From Diaminobutyricibacter sp049994905 (GTDB lineage Bacteria; Actinomycetota; Actinomycetes; Actinomycetales; Microbacteriaceae), in assembly GCF_049994905.1 (NCBI RefSeq), contig NZ_CP188258.1, forward strand, positions 1,612,001 through 1,676,000: a stretch of DNA of 64,000 bases, in the 5' to 3' direction. The translations under genes and the position numbers were made by a program. The notes under the pieces are model-generated. The model was not told the DNA's origin. It saw only the letters and a list, made by a program, of their open reading frames with translations, and did no database searches. How positions within the stretch are numbered: the first letter of the stretch is position 1; each line of letters begins with the position of its first letter. Below are positions 25,339-34,401 of the stretch, in pieces.

Positions 25339-26105
25339 GCGTACTGTCCTTCGTCGTTCAGGTGCTCGGAGTCTTCTGTCGGGATCGGGGGGCGTGCGCT
25401 CGGCCGGGGGAGCGGGCCCTGGTCGGCCAGGTCGATCGCCGAGTTGTAGCGATAGAGGCGCGGGGGCCGGTGGCGGGTGCCGCTCAGTACTTCGTCGGTG
25501 GCCACGACCGCGTTCGACGCCTCGATCGCCCGCCGGAAGTTCGCCGGGTCGAGCGCGCGCCCGAGCACGGCCTCGTGCACCTCGCGAAGCTGCGCGAGCG
25601 TGAACGTCTCGCCGAGGAACGCGTGAGCGATGCGGCTGTACTCCATCTTGTTGCGCAGACGCCAGAGGGCGTATTCGACGATGAGGTTGTGGTCGAAAGC
25701 CAGTTCGGGCAGGTCGTCGGCGGGGAACCACCGCACGTTCTCGCCGACGCTGGCCTGCTCCGCTTCCTCGTTGCGCACGAGCGCCCAGTACACGATCGAG
25801 ACGACGCGGCCGCCGGACGAACGCCCGACGTCACCGAACGCGTAGAGCTGCTCCAGGTAGCGCGGCGTGAGCCCCGTGGTCTCGTTGAGCGAGCGGGCGG
25901 CGGCGGCGGCCAGGTCCTCGTCGCTGCGCAACGGGCCGCCCGGGAGGGCCCAGCTGCCTTCGAACGGGGTGCGGATGCGGCGCACCAGCGGGAGCCAGAC
26001 GGTCGCCAGGTCGGCCTCGTCTTCTCGCCGGAGCGCGAAGATCACCGTCGAGACCGCGAGTGTTGCGCTCGCGTGCCCGGGCATCCGCTGCTCGTTCGGG
26101 ACCAT
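25335..26105 (-). CDS. nrtR: NrtR-type Nudix/winged-helix regulator of NAD synthesis
   Basis: From ATG 26105, with GAAGGAA 5 nt upstream, the protein has 256 residues: an N-terminal Nudix domain (WALPGGPLRSDEDLAAAAAR then LNETTGL, a degraded Nudix box) and a C-terminal winged helix (FTLAQLREVHEAVLGRALDP then NFRRAIEASNAVVATDEVL), the NrtR architecture. NrtR proteins bind ADP-ribose-type NAD metabolites and repress NAD genes. It is the first gene of the operon and overlaps nadA, and an inverted repeat covers its promoter, so autoregulation of the whole operon is likely. The alternative start ATG 26138 lies within or next to the core promoter and is less likely. Confidence 0.88.
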   Translation of the reverse strand: MVPNEQRMPGHASATLAVSTVIFALRREDEADLATVWLPLVRRIRTPFEGSWALPGGPLRSDEDLAAAAARSLNETTGLTPRYLEQLYAFGDVGRSSGGRVVSIVYWALVRNEEAEQASVGENVRWFPADDLPELAFDHNLIVEYALWRLRNKMEYSRIAHAFLGETFTLAQLREVHEAVLGRALDPANFRRAIEASNAVVATDEVLSGTRHRPPRLYRYNSAIDLADQGPLPRPSARPPIPTEDSEHLNDEGQYA

Positions 26106-26138
26106 GGGTTCCTTCGCTTGATCTCTAAGGGTCATCAT

Positions 26139-26169
26139 GACTCTAAGTGTTGACCCATCTTAGTGTCAA
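26139..26169 (-). promoter_or_regulatory. nrtR-nad operon promoter with inverted-repeat operator
   Basis: On the minus strand TTGACA (26169-26164) and TAGAGT (26145-26140) are spaced by 18 bp and fit a vegetative promoter. The 9-bp arms GACTCTAAG (26139-26147) and CTTAGTGTC (26159-26167), complementary except for one position, flank an 11-bp spacer and overlap both promoter boxes. A repressor bound here would block RNA polymerase. Assigning it to NrtR is inference from position. Confidence 0.65.
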
Positions 26170-26724
26170 CCTGACCCGAAGTGCGAATCGAAGCTTCACG
26201 CCTGCGCGATCGGCCGGCTTTTGCCGCGAGTCCGCGCTTCAAGCGACAAGACTGTCCGATCGTCACAGTGAGGTGGGTGACCATCCGCGTGCGATGAGGA
26301 TCGTCCGAAGTTGGGCAAGGAACGTGTCCAGCCTCCGGAGCTGCTCGGCGCCGATCCGGAAAACGTGTTCTCCAGCGTCGAAAAGGGCTGCCGTGCGGAT
26401 GAGGTCGGGCACTGACTCCCGCAGCGCGTGCATCCCGCGTCCGGAACGGGCCGTGCCGCACCACCCGAGGCCTCCCACCATGCCCTTTCGACGCCCGGGC
26501 CTCCGATTCTCTCCACAGGTCGCCCGACCCGGCCTTCGTCAGGCACCTTCTGCCGCTGCATCGCGCGCTCAGCGACAAAATGAGCCCGATCGCGAGGTCG
26601 GTGCCGGCGCATGCGCAGGCGAGGCGGCATGGCGCCGCCTGTGCGCGCGTCGCGGTATGCTGACAGGGCGTCTGCGCGAATGAGTACAGGCGCTGAGAAA
26701 GCCAACTGAATACTGGGCCATCGA
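26170..26724. other. Long intergenic region with a possible gene fragment
   Basis: About 555 bp between the nad promoter and the glycine riboswitch. The only protein-like stretch is on the minus strand at 26263-26450, reading SVPDLIRTAALFDAGEHVFR and QLRRLDTFLAQLRTILIARG, which looks like a helical C-terminus but has no start, no ribosome site and no upstream domain in frame. TATGCT at 26655-26660 could be the -10 box of the gcv transcript. I see no RNA gene. Confidence 0.4.
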
Positions 26725-26940
26725 GGTCGATGCGGGAGAGCCGGCGGCACGCGAGTGCACGACCGGCACCGAAGGAGCAATCCTCCCCGACAATCTCTCA
26801 GGTACGCGTACCGCATCGGACTGGCCACTCTGAAAAGCAGAACTGCACGCCGACCAGGCGTGGCAGTCCTCGCCCACGGTGAAAGTCGCGACCCGCGAGG
26901 GCGCGGTGAAACTCTCAGGCCGGATGACAGAGGGGGAGTT
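26725..26940 (+). promoter_or_regulatory. Tandem glycine riboswitch
   Basis: Two glycine aptamers lie head to tail in front of gcvT. The first (about 26729-26835) contains GCACCGAAGGAGCAA and ATCTCTCAGGTA; the second (about 26870-26940) contains GCGGTGAAACTCTCAGGC and GATGACAGAGGGGGAG. These are hallmark conserved segments of the gcvT-type riboswitch. Glycine binding is known to turn on glycine-cleavage operons in many bacteria, and the three gcv genes follow directly. Confidence 0.93.
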
Positions 26941-26945
26941 CTTGT

Positions 26946-26968
26946 GCAGACCCGTGACGCGGGTCTGC
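26946..26968 (+). promoter_or_regulatory. Hairpin in the riboswitch expression platform
   Basis: GCAGACCCG (26946-26954) pairs perfectly with 26960-26968 over a 5-nt loop, directly after the second aptamer and 40 nt before the gcvT start. There is no U tract. It may act as a terminator-like or ribosome-site-controlling element that the aptamers switch; the mechanism cannot be decided by eye. Confidence 0.55.
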
Positions 26969-27011
26969 CGCACTCTCGATTCGGCCCCGGCCGGCGAAGA
27001 CCGGAGAACTC

Positions 27012-28229
27012 ATGACCTCGCACGACACCGACGCCAGCGGCACGGGCGCCGACACCAGCGCCACCGAGACCAGCACCGAACGCTTGTCCCCCCTCCACGA
27101 TGCGCATGTCGACGCCGGCGCCTCGTTCACCGACTTCGCAGGCTGGCAGATGCCGGTCCGCTATTCGAGCGACCTCGCCGAGCATCACGCCGTGCGCACC
27201 GCTGCCGGGCTCTTCGACCTGTCGCATATGGGCGAGATCTTCGTCGTCGGCCCGGAGGCCGCTGAGGCTCTCGATTACGCACTGGCCGGCAAGCTCTCGG
27301 CGATCTCGGTGGACCAGGCGAAGTACAGCCTGCTGCTCTCCCGATCAGGCGGGATCGTCGACGACCTCGTCGTCTACCGCACCGGCGACGACCGCTTCAT
27401 GGTCGTCGCGAATGCGTCGAATCGCGCGATCGTCGCCGAGGAGCTGCGCGACCGCACCGCACCGTTCGAAGCCGAGGTATTCGATGAGAGCGACGAGATC
27501 GCCCTCATCGCCGTGCAAGGGCCGGCAGCGTTGTCGATCCTCGCCGCGGTCCGCGAGTTCGCTGTCGAAGGCGGGGCGCTCGACGGCGACGGGTTCGCCG
27601 AGAAGCTCGACACACTCAAGTACTACTGGTCGTTCGCAGCGACGTTCGACCAGCATCCGGTGCTCGTCGCCCGCACCGGCTACACCGGCGAGGACGGCTT
27701 CGAACTGTATGTCTCGCCCGACATCGCCCGCACGGTCTGGGATGCGCTGCTCGAGGCCGGTTCCGAGCAGGGTCTCGTCCCCGCCGGTCTCGCCAGCCGC
27801 GACACGCTCCGACTCGAGGCCGGTATGCCGCTGTACGGCCACGAGCTCGATCTCGGCACGTTCCCCGCGCAGGCGGGTCTCGGCCGCGTGGTCAACCTGG
27901 CGAAGGAGACGGATTTCGTCGGCCGCGCGGCGAGCGAGGTCGGTCCGGACTCGACGGCGCCGGTGCTCGTCGGCCTGATGGGCCACGGCAAGCGCGCCGC
28001 GCGGGCGGGCTACCCGGTCTATGCGTCCGACGCGGCGACCGACGCCGATGAGACCGTCGGCGTCGTCACCAGCGGCGCCCTCTCGCCGACCATCGGTGTG
28101 CCGATTGCGATGGCATACGTCGCCCCCGCGTTCGCGCGGCCCGGAACGGAACTCCACGTCGACATCCGCGGCACCCGCCTCGGTTTCACCGTCACCGCCC
28201 TCCCCTTCTACAGCAGAAAGAAGAACTGA
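27012..28229 (+). CDS. gcvT: Glycine cleavage system T protein (aminomethyltransferase)
   Basis: A 405-residue protein with a 20-residue Thr/Ser-rich N-terminal extension, then SPLHDAHVDAGASFTDFAGW, the folate-site DLSHMGEIFVVG, YSLLLSRSGGIVDDLVVYR, ARTGYTGEDGFELYV and RDTLRLEAGMPLYGHEL, all typical GcvT blocks. It transfers the one-carbon unit from the aminomethyl-lipoyl H protein to tetrahydrofolate, releasing ammonia. CGGAGAA lies 5 nt before the ATG. gcvH follows after 2 bp, and the operon is preceded by the glycine riboswitch. Confidence 0.95.
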   Translation: MTSHDTDASGTGADTSATETSTERLSPLHDAHVDAGASFTDFAGWQMPVRYSSDLAEHHAVRTAAGLFDLSHMGEIFVVGPEAAEALDYALAGKLSAISVDQAKYSLLLSRSGGIVDDLVVYRTGDDRFMVVANASNRAIVAEELRDRTAPFEAEVFDESDEIALIAVQGPAALSILAAVREFAVEGGALDGDGFAEKLDTLKYYWSFAATFDQHPVLVARTGYTGEDGFELYVSPDIARTVWDALLEAGSEQGLVPAGLASRDTLRLEAGMPLYGHELDLGTFPAQAGLGRVVNLAKETDFVGRAASEVGPDSTAPVLVGLMGHGKRAARAGYPVYASDAATDADETVGVVTSGALSPTIGVPIAMAYVAPAFARPGTELHVDIRGTRLGFTVTALPFYSRKKN

Positions 28230-28231
28230 AC

Positions 28232-28603
28232 ATGGCTGCTCCGCAGGATCTCCAGTACACCGCCGAGCACGAGTGGATCCTCGTCGACGGCGACACCGCG
28301 ACCGTGGGAATCACCGCCTACGCCGCCGAGAAGCTGGGCGATGTCGTGTTCGTCGAGCTGCCCACCGTCGGCAGCGACATCGCCGAGGGCAAGGTCGTCG
28401 GCGAGATCGAGTCCACGAAGTCGGTCGGCGAGCTGTTCGCTCCGGTGAACGGCACGGTCGCCGAGGTGAACGACGCCGTCGTCGCCGCACCGGAGCTCGT
28501 CAACAGCGATCCCTTCGGCGAAGGCTGGCTGGTCAAGGTCACGTTCTCTGCTCTTCCCACCCTTCTCAGCTACGAGGAATACTCCGCCATCATCGGCGAG
28601 TGA
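28232..28603 (+). CDS. gcvH: Glycine cleavage system H protein
   Basis: A 123-residue lipoyl-domain carrier. YTAEHEWILVDGDTATVGIT is the N-terminal signature; GEIESTKSVGELFAPVNG contains Lys63, the lipoate attachment site (EST-K-S instead of the more usual ESVKA), and NSDPFGEGWLVKV closes the barrel. The protein shuttles the aminomethyl group between the P, T and L proteins. It lies between gcvT and gcvP with 2 and 14 bp spacing, so all three are one transcript under the riboswitch. No gene for the L protein is in the window; it is usually shared with the 2-oxo acid dehydrogenases. Confidence 0.96.
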   Translation: MAAPQDLQYTAEHEWILVDGDTATVGITAYAAEKLGDVVFVELPTVGSDIAEGKVVGEIESTKSVGELFAPVNGTVAEVNDAVVAAPELVNSDPFGEGWLVKVTFSALPTLLSYEEYSAIIGE

Positions 28604-28617
28604 GGCTTACCACCCCA

Positions 28618-31518
28618 ATGACAGAACTGTTCTCCTCGCGTCACATCGGCACGGATGACGACGCGCAGTCCACCATGCTCGATCTCCTCGGCTTCGACAG
28701 CGTCGAGGAGCTCGTCAAGGCCGCCGTGCCCACCTCGATCCAGCTCGACGAGTCGCGGGTGTCCGCATTGCCGTCACCCGCAAGCGAACGCGCGGCGCTC
28801 GCCGAACTGCGCTCGATCGCGTCGCGCAACACCGTCAACCGTCCGCTGATCGGTCTCGGCTATTACGGCACCGTCACCCCAGCCGTCATCAAGCGGAACG
28901 TGCTCGAGAATCCGAGTTGGTATACGGCGTACACCCCGTATCAGCCCGAGATCTCGCAGGGCCGCCTCGAGGCGCTGATCAACTTCCAGACGATGGTCGC
29001 CGACCTGACCGGTCTCGACACGGCGAACGCGTCGATGCTCGACGAGGGAACAGCGGTCGTCGAAGGAATGCTGCTGGCCCGTCGCGCCTCCAAGGTCGCG
29101 TCGAAGCGTTTCATCGTGGACGCGGACACCTTCCCGCAGACGCTCGCGCTGCTGCAGAACCGAGCGGATGCGGTGGGCATCGACCTCGCCGTCCTCGACC
29201 TGCACAGCGTCGACGCCTCGTCTCCCGAACTCGCCGACGCCTTCGGCATCTTCGTGCAGTACCCGGGCGCTTCCGGCCGGGTCTGGAACCCGGGCGACGT
29301 GATCGCGGCAGCGAAGTCCACCGGCGCCGTCGCCGTAGTGGCCGCCGACCTCCTCGCCCTCACGCTCCTGACGTCGCCCGGCGAGCTCGGAGCGGACGTC
29401 GCAGTCGGTACCAGCCAGCGCTTCGGCGTGCCCCTCGGCTTCGGCGGTCCGCACGCCGGCTACATGGCGGTTCGCGCAGGCCTCGAACGGCAGCTCCCGG
29501 GCCGCCTGGTCGGCGTCTCGCAGGATGCCGTCGGCAAGCCCGCGTACCGCCTCACCCTTCAGACCCGCGAACAGCACATCCGGCGCGAGAAGGCCACCTC
29601 GAACATCTGCACGGCCCAGGTCCTCCTCGCCGTCATGGCCGGCATGTATGCCGTGTACCACGGTCCCCGTGGGCTGAAGGCGATCGGGCTCTCCGTGCAT
29701 TCCGCTGCCGGCGCCGTCGCGGCAGCCCTGCGCGACGCGGGCGTCGACGTGCGCTCGGAGTCGTACTTCGACACGCTCGAGATCGCTGTCGCAGATGCGG
29801 ATGCGACCGTGCGTCGTGCTCATGAGCGCGGCATCCTGCTCCACGGCGTCGACGCCGTGACCGTCGCGCTCAGCATCGACGAGCCGTCCGCAGACGACAT
29901 CCGCACCGGAACCCTGCTCGCTGAGCTCGTCGACGTGTTCGCGCCCGGCTCGGCACCGATGGTGACGGATTCGGCTGCGGCAGGCGGCTTCCGTTCGTTC
30001 GATGCGTCGCTCGAACGGGCATCCGCGTACCTGACACACCCGGTGTTCAACACGCACCATTCCGAGACGGCGATGATGCGGTACCTCAAGTACCTCGCCG
30101 ACAAGGACTACGCACTCGACCGCGGCATGATCCCCCTCGGCTCGTGCACGATGAAGCTCAACGCCGCGACCGAGATGGAAGCGGTGACCTGGCCGGAGTT
30201 CGCGAGCATCCACCCGTTCGCTCCCGCGTCGGATGTCGACGGCTACCTGCACCTGATCGACCAGCTCGAGACGTGGCTGGCCGATGTCACCGGCTACGAC
30301 TCGGTGTCGCTGCAGCCGAACGCGGGCAGCCAGGGTGAGCTCGCCGGCCTGCTGGCGATCCGCGGCTACCACCGTTCGCGCGGCGACCTGCAGCGCACGG
30401 TGTGCCTGATCCCGCAGAGCGCGCACGGCACGAATGCGGCATCCGCCGTCCTCGCCGGGATGTCGGTCGTGGTCGTGGCCTGTGACGACCTGGGCAACGT
30501 CGACCTCGACGACCTGCATGCGAAGATCGACGCGAACGCCGACGCGCTTGCCGCGCTGATGGTGACCTACCCGTCGACCCACGGCGTGTACGAACACGAG
30601 ATCGCGGCGATCAACCAGGCCGTCCACGACGCCGGGGGACAGGTCTACGTCGACGGTGCGAACCTCAACGCTCTCCTCGGTTTCGCCCGGTTCGGCGACT
30701 TCGGCGGAGATGTCAGCCACCTGAACCTCCATAAGACGTTCTGCATTCCGCACGGCGGCGGCGGCCCCGGTGTCGGTCCTGTCGCCGCGAAGGCTCACCT
30801 CGCGCCGTTCCTGCCCGGGCACCCGCTCGCGCAGCGCGCCGACCACTACCTCGGCGGCGAAGGACGTGCCGTGCACGCCGGCGGGCCGGTCTCGTCAGCG
30901 CCGTACGGCAGCCCGAGCATCCTGCCGATCAGCTGGGCGTACGTACGGATGATGGGCGAGGAGGGCCTCACCCGGGCGACGGGTGCTGCGGTGCTCGCGG
31001 CGAACTACATAGCGGCCCGCCTGCGCGAACACTACCCGGTGCTGTACGCGGGCGACAACGGCCTCGTCGCCCACGAGTGCATCCTCGACCTGCGCCCGCT
31101 CACCGAAGCAACGGGAGTGACCGTGGACGATGTCGCAAAACGCCTGATCGACTATGGTTTCCACGCCCCGACGATGAGCTTCCCGGTTGCGGGGACACTG
31201 ATGGTCGAGCCGACCGAGAGCGAAGACCTGGGGGAGCTGGACCGCTTCGTCACGGCCATGATCTCGATCAAGGCCGAGGCGGATGCGGTGAAAGCCGGAT
31301 CGTGGCCGGCCGACGACAACCCGCTCCGTGGCGCTCCGCACACCGCCGAGTCGGTCGTCGTGGGCGAGTGGTCGCACCCGTATTCGCGGGAGCAGGCGGT
31401 CTACCCCGTGCCCGGCCTCGTGCGCTCGAAGTACTGGCCGCCGGTGCGCCGCATCGACCAGGCCTGGGGTGACCGCAACCTCTTCTGCGCCTGCCCGCCG
31501 CCCGAGGCATTCGCATAA
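28618..31518 (+). CDS. gcvP: Glycine dehydrogenase (decarboxylating), P protein
   Basis: A 966-residue PLP enzyme with both GcvP halves fused. SSRHIGTDDDAQSTMLDLLG opens the first half; YGTVTPAVIKRNVLENPSWY follows; the second half contains HLNLHKTFCIPHGGGGPGVG, where Lys at about residue 706 binds PLP, and SCTMKLNAATEMEAVTWPEF. It decarboxylates glycine and loads the aminomethyl group onto GcvH. The ATG at 28618 gives the expected N-terminus; the frame opens far upstream only because it is free of stops in gcvT/gcvH. Expression depends on the tandem glycine riboswitch. Confidence 0.96.
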   Translation: MTELFSSRHIGTDDDAQSTMLDLLGFDSVEELVKAAVPTSIQLDESRVSALPSPASERAALAELRSIASRNTVNRPLIGLGYYGTVTPAVIKRNVLENPSWYTAYTPYQPEISQGRLEALINFQTMVADLTGLDTANASMLDEGTAVVEGMLLARRASKVASKRFIVDADTFPQTLALLQNRADAVGIDLAVLDLHSVDASSPELADAFGIFVQYPGASGRVWNPGDVIAAAKSTGAVAVVAADLLALTLLTSPGELGADVAVGTSQRFGVPLGFGGPHAGYMAVRAGLERQLPGRLVGVSQDAVGKPAYRLTLQTREQHIRREKATSNICTAQVLLAVMAGMYAVYHGPRGLKAIGLSVHSAAGAVAAALRDAGVDVRSESYFDTLEIAVADADATVRRAHERGILLHGVDAVTVALSIDEPSADDIRTGTLLAELVDVFAPGSAPMVTDSAAAGGFRSFDASLERASAYLTHPVFNTHHSETAMMRYLKYLADKDYALDRGMIPLGSCTMKLNAATEMEAVTWPEFASIHPFAPASDVDGYLHLIDQLETWLADVTGYDSVSLQPNAGSQGELAGLLAIRGYHRSRGDLQRTVCLIPQSAHGTNAASAVLAGMSVVVVACDDLGNVDLDDLHAKIDANADALAALMVTYPSTHGVYEHEIAAINQAVHDAGGQVYVDGANLNALLGFARFGDFGGDVSHLNLHKTFCIPHGGGGPGVGPVAAKAHLAPFLPGHPLAQRADHYLGGEGRAVHAGGPVSSAPYGSPSILPISWAYVRMMGEEGLTRATGAAVLAANYIAARLREHYPVLYAGDNGLVAHECILDLRPLTEATGVTVDDVAKRLIDYGFHAPTMSFPVAGTLMVEPTESEDLGELDRFVTAMISIKAEADAVKAGSWPADDNPLRGAPHTAESVVVGEWSHPYSREQAVYPVPGLVRSKYWPPVRRIDQAWGDRNLFCACPPPEAFA

Positions 31519-31537
31519 GAGCACCCTCGCCTGGTGG

Positions 31538-32341
31538 TCAGCGGAACAGCGCAGGCCACCAGGTGACGGCGAGGGGATAGCCGACGAACGACGCGATGTC
31601 GATGATCCAGTGCGCGATGACGAGCGGCATCACTCGGCCCCACCGGGTGTAGCACCACCCGAAGACGACCCCCATCGCGAAGTTGCCGAAGAAGGGGCCG
31701 ATGCCCTGGTAGAGGTGATAGCTGCCCCGCAGCGTTGCCGCCCCGAGGATGATCGCCCAGCGCGACCATCCGAGCTGCCTCAGCCGCGTGAAGAGGTAGC
31801 CGACGACGATGACCTCCTCCTGGAGCGCTGCCCGCAGCGCAGCGAGGATGAGGATGGGTACCGTCCACCAGTGGCTGTCGAGGGGGGCCGGGATGACATT
31901 GACCGTCAGCCCGAGCGCCCGCCCGACGAAGTAGAGAACGAGCCCGGGAACGCCGATGACCGCCACCAGCGCGAGGCCGCCCAGCACATCCCTCCCGGGC
32001 TGGGCGAAGTCGAGGCCGATGCGGCGGAACGTGCTCCTGCCCGGGCGCCAGAGCAGGTAGATGACGAGCGCGACGGCGAAGAGATCGAAGAAGATCGCCA
32101 GGAACTGGTAGGTGAAGTCGAGCCACTCACGGGTCGATTGCGAGCCGTTGATCGTCGCCGACTGATTGGACAGCGGAGTCCCGGCCGTCAGTCGCGCGAT
32201 GATATTGACGACGGAATAGATGGCGGATGCCCCGAGCGAGAGCCCGAGGACGATCGCGACTTCCCACCACAGCCGCGGTCGGTCCTCCCGCGCCACTGCC
32301 GTCTCTGACTGCCACGGCGTCAGCGCCTTCGCTTTCTCCAT
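31538..32341 (-). CDS. CPBP-family intramembrane metalloprotease-like protein
   Basis: ATG 32341 with GGAGG 8 nt upstream gives 267 residues and about seven membrane helices. The CPBP/CAAX-protease motifs are visible: ALQEEVIVVGYLFTRL (the EE glutamate pair), ATLRGSYHLYQG (first His motif) and LVIAHWIIDIASFVG (second His motif). The usual EExxxR arginine is absent from its standard place, as in many bacterial members. In bacteria such proteins take part in bacteriocin self-immunity or membrane protein cleavage; the target here is unknown. It converges on gcvP, 19 bp from its stop. Confidence 0.85.
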   Translation of the reverse strand: MEKAKALTPWQSETAVAREDRPRLWWEVAIVLGLSLGASAIYSVVNIIARLTAGTPLSNQSATINGSQSTREWLDFTYQFLAIFFDLFAVALVIYLLWRPGRSTFRRIGLDFAQPGRDVLGGLALVAVIGVPGLVLYFVGRALGLTVNVIPAPLDSHWWTVPILILAALRAALQEEVIVVGYLFTRLRQLGWSRWAIILGAATLRGSYHLYQGIGPFFGNFAMGVVFGWCYTRWGRVMPLVIAHWIIDIASFVGYPLAVTWWPALFR

Positions 32342-32460
32342 AGGGGAATCCTCCCAGTTCGCGCATACCACCGGGAACATGCTGCGCAAAGGCAATTTGT
32401 TGCAGGATGCCAAGCCAATATGCAGCTTTCGTGTGCTCTATGCAAAAAACCGGCGACTGA

Positions 32461-32476
32461 GTTACCAGTGTGTAAC
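32461..32476 (+). promoter_or_regulatory. Small palindrome upstream of the binding-protein gene
   Basis: GTTAC and GTAAC are separated by 6 bp in the 249-bp gap upstream of the substrate-binding protein gene. The gap is unusually AT-rich for this genome and probably contains that operon's promoter; the palindrome is a possible operator. Confidence 0.3.
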
Positions 32477-32590
32477 GTTTCCGCGCCCCGTTTTGCATTC
32501 CCAGTCAACCGTACCTATGGTCATTCTTATCCAGCGCGGTGCGGGTGACTCGCGCGCCCATGCCGTCGCACACTTCGCACAGGAGGAACA

Positions 32591-34387
32591 TTGCACATCC
32601 AAGGAAGAAAGGTCAGGCACGCCGCTACCGCTATCGCCATTGTCGGCGTCGCAGCAGTTGCGCTCACAGCCTGCACCACGTCCGGCAGCACGGGTCAGTC
32701 GACAGCTGCCCATGGCGGCACGGTGACCGTCGCAGTCGTCAACGACTTCACGTCGTTCAACTCGCAGACGCCGCAGGGCAACCTGGACACCAACGGCCAG
32801 GTCGGATACCTGGATGGCTCGTACGGCACGGGCTTCCAGTACATCGACAACAACTTCAAGATCGTCCACGACGACAAGTTCGGCAAGTTCGAGAAGGTCA
32901 AAGACAACCCGCTGACCGTCAAGTACACGCTCAACAAGGACGACAAGTGGTCCGATGGACAGCCCGTCACTGCTGACGACATGGTCCTCGGCTGGGCGAT
33001 CCAGTCCGGCTACTACGACTCCGCCACGATCGACCAGGCCAGCGGCAAGGTCACCAAGGGCACCCAGTACTTCCAGTACGCCGGCAGCACCGTGGGCCTC
33101 GACCAGACCGCCTTCCCGACGATCGGTGACAACAACACGTCGATCACCCTCACCTACGCCAAGCCGTACGTGGACTGGGAGCTCGTCGACCCGATGGCGC
33201 AGCCTGCACACATCGTCGCCAAGAAGGCCGGCCTCAGCAACGCCGCCGCGCTGACGTCGCTGCTGAAGAACCTGCCCCACGGCGACAAGTCCAACCCGGC
33301 CGCTCCGGACCCGACGCTGAAGAAGGCTGCTGACTTCGTCAACACCGGCTACGACGTCACTGCGATGCCGACCGACAAGGACCTGCTGGTCGCCAGCGGC
33401 CCGTTCGTCGTCGACTCGTGGACCCCCGGCCAGTCGCTCACCATGGTGCAGAACAAGTACTACGCGGGCGGCCTCAAGCCGAACGTGGACAAGATCGTGT
33501 TCCGCTTCATCGGCGATGCAAGCGCCCAGGTCACCGCTCTCCAGAACGGTGAGGTCGATGTCATCAACCCGCAGGCGTCGGCTGACACGCTGACCGCTCT
33601 GAAGAACACCACCGCAAAGGTGCTCGCGGGCGACCAGGCGTCGTACGACCACCTCGACCTGACCTTCAGCAAGTCCGGCGTCTTCTCGGATCCCAATGTC
33701 CGCAAGGCGTTCTTGCTGACGATCCCGCGCCAGCAGATCCTGGACTCGATCGTCACCCCGGTGAACCCGAAGGCCAAGGTCCTGAACTCGCAGATCTTCC
33801 TCCCCAACCAGACGGAGTACGCGGATTCGGTCAAGCAGAACGGTTCTGACGCTTACAACAAGGTCGACATCGCAGGCGCCAAGACGCTCCTCGCGGGCAA
33901 GACCCCGACCGTGAGCATCATGTACAACACCAACAACCCGAACCGTGTCGACGAGTTCCAGGCCATCCAGGCATCTGCCACGAAGGCCGGATTCAAGATC
34001 GTCAACGCGGGCAACCCGGACTGGTCGAAGAAGCTGGGCGACGGCTCGTACGACGCCGTGCTGTTCGGCTGGATCTCGCCTGGTGCAGGTACACAGCAGC
34101 TGACCCAGGTCTTCGGTCCTGTCGGCTCGGGTGGTAACTACAACAACTACTCGGGCACGGGTGAGCTTGCCAACTCGACCCAGACCATGACGGACAAGAA
34201 CAACCTGGTCCAGACCGAGAACAAGATCGACAAGCAGACCTTCAGCGACGCTTACGGTCTGCCGCTGTTCCAGCTGCCCGGCATCTTCGGTGTCAGCACC
34301 CGCGTGGACGGTGTGAAGTACAACGGTGGCCAGAGCGGTCCGTTCTGGAACTTCTGGCAGTGGTCGGTCAAGGCTTCCAAGAAGTAG
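32591..34387 (+). CDS. ABC transporter substrate-binding lipoprotein, family 5 (peptide/nickel type)
   Basis: A 598-residue extracytoplasmic binding protein using a TTG start, which is fixed by AGGAGG directly upstream. The signal peptide ends at the lipobox VALTAC, so it is lipid-anchored. SBP_bac_5 features include GGTVTVAVVNDFTSFNSQTP, LTVKYTLNKDDKWSDGQPVT and DLTFSKSGVFSDPNVRKAFL. The family delivers oligopeptides, opines, nickel or plant sugars; the ligand here is unknown. It is the first gene of an Opp-type importer; two strong hairpins follow before the permease genes. Lys/Asn-rich coding is visible compared with neighbours. Confidence 0.92.
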   Translation: MHIQGRKVRHAATAIAIVGVAAVALTACTTSGSTGQSTAAHGGTVTVAVVNDFTSFNSQTPQGNLDTNGQVGYLDGSYGTGFQYIDNNFKIVHDDKFGKFEKVKDNPLTVKYTLNKDDKWSDGQPVTADDMVLGWAIQSGYYDSATIDQASGKVTKGTQYFQYAGSTVGLDQTAFPTIGDNNTSITLTYAKPYVDWELVDPMAQPAHIVAKKAGLSNAAALTSLLKNLPHGDKSNPAAPDPTLKKAADFVNTGYDVTAMPTDKDLLVASGPFVVDSWTPGQSLTMVQNKYYAGGLKPNVDKIVFRFIGDASAQVTALQNGEVDVINPQASADTLTALKNTTAKVLAGDQASYDHLDLTFSKSGVFSDPNVRKAFLLTIPRQQILDSIVTPVNPKAKVLNSQIFLPNQTEYADSVKQNGSDAYNKVDIAGAKTLLAGKTPTVSIMYNTNNPNRVDEFQAIQASATKAGFKIVNAGNPDWSKKLGDGSYDAVLFGWISPGAGTQQLTQVFGPVGSGGNYNNYSGTGELANSTQTMTDKNNLVQTENKIDKQTFSDAYGLPLFQLPGIFGVSTRVDGVKYNGGQSGPFWNFWQWSVKASKK

Positions 34388-34401
34388 CCTTCGACTGATT
34401 C

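Noticed and set aside
28021..28617. Upstream extension of the gcvP frame (giving over 1100 residues)
   Set aside because: The extra part is the out-of-frame reading of gcvT and gcvH; the true start at 28618 gives the canonical N-terminus.
28774..30876. Long minus-strand open frame (700 codons) opposite gcvP
   Set aside because: It is a high-GC antisense shadow rich in Arg/His/Asp, without domains or ribosome site.
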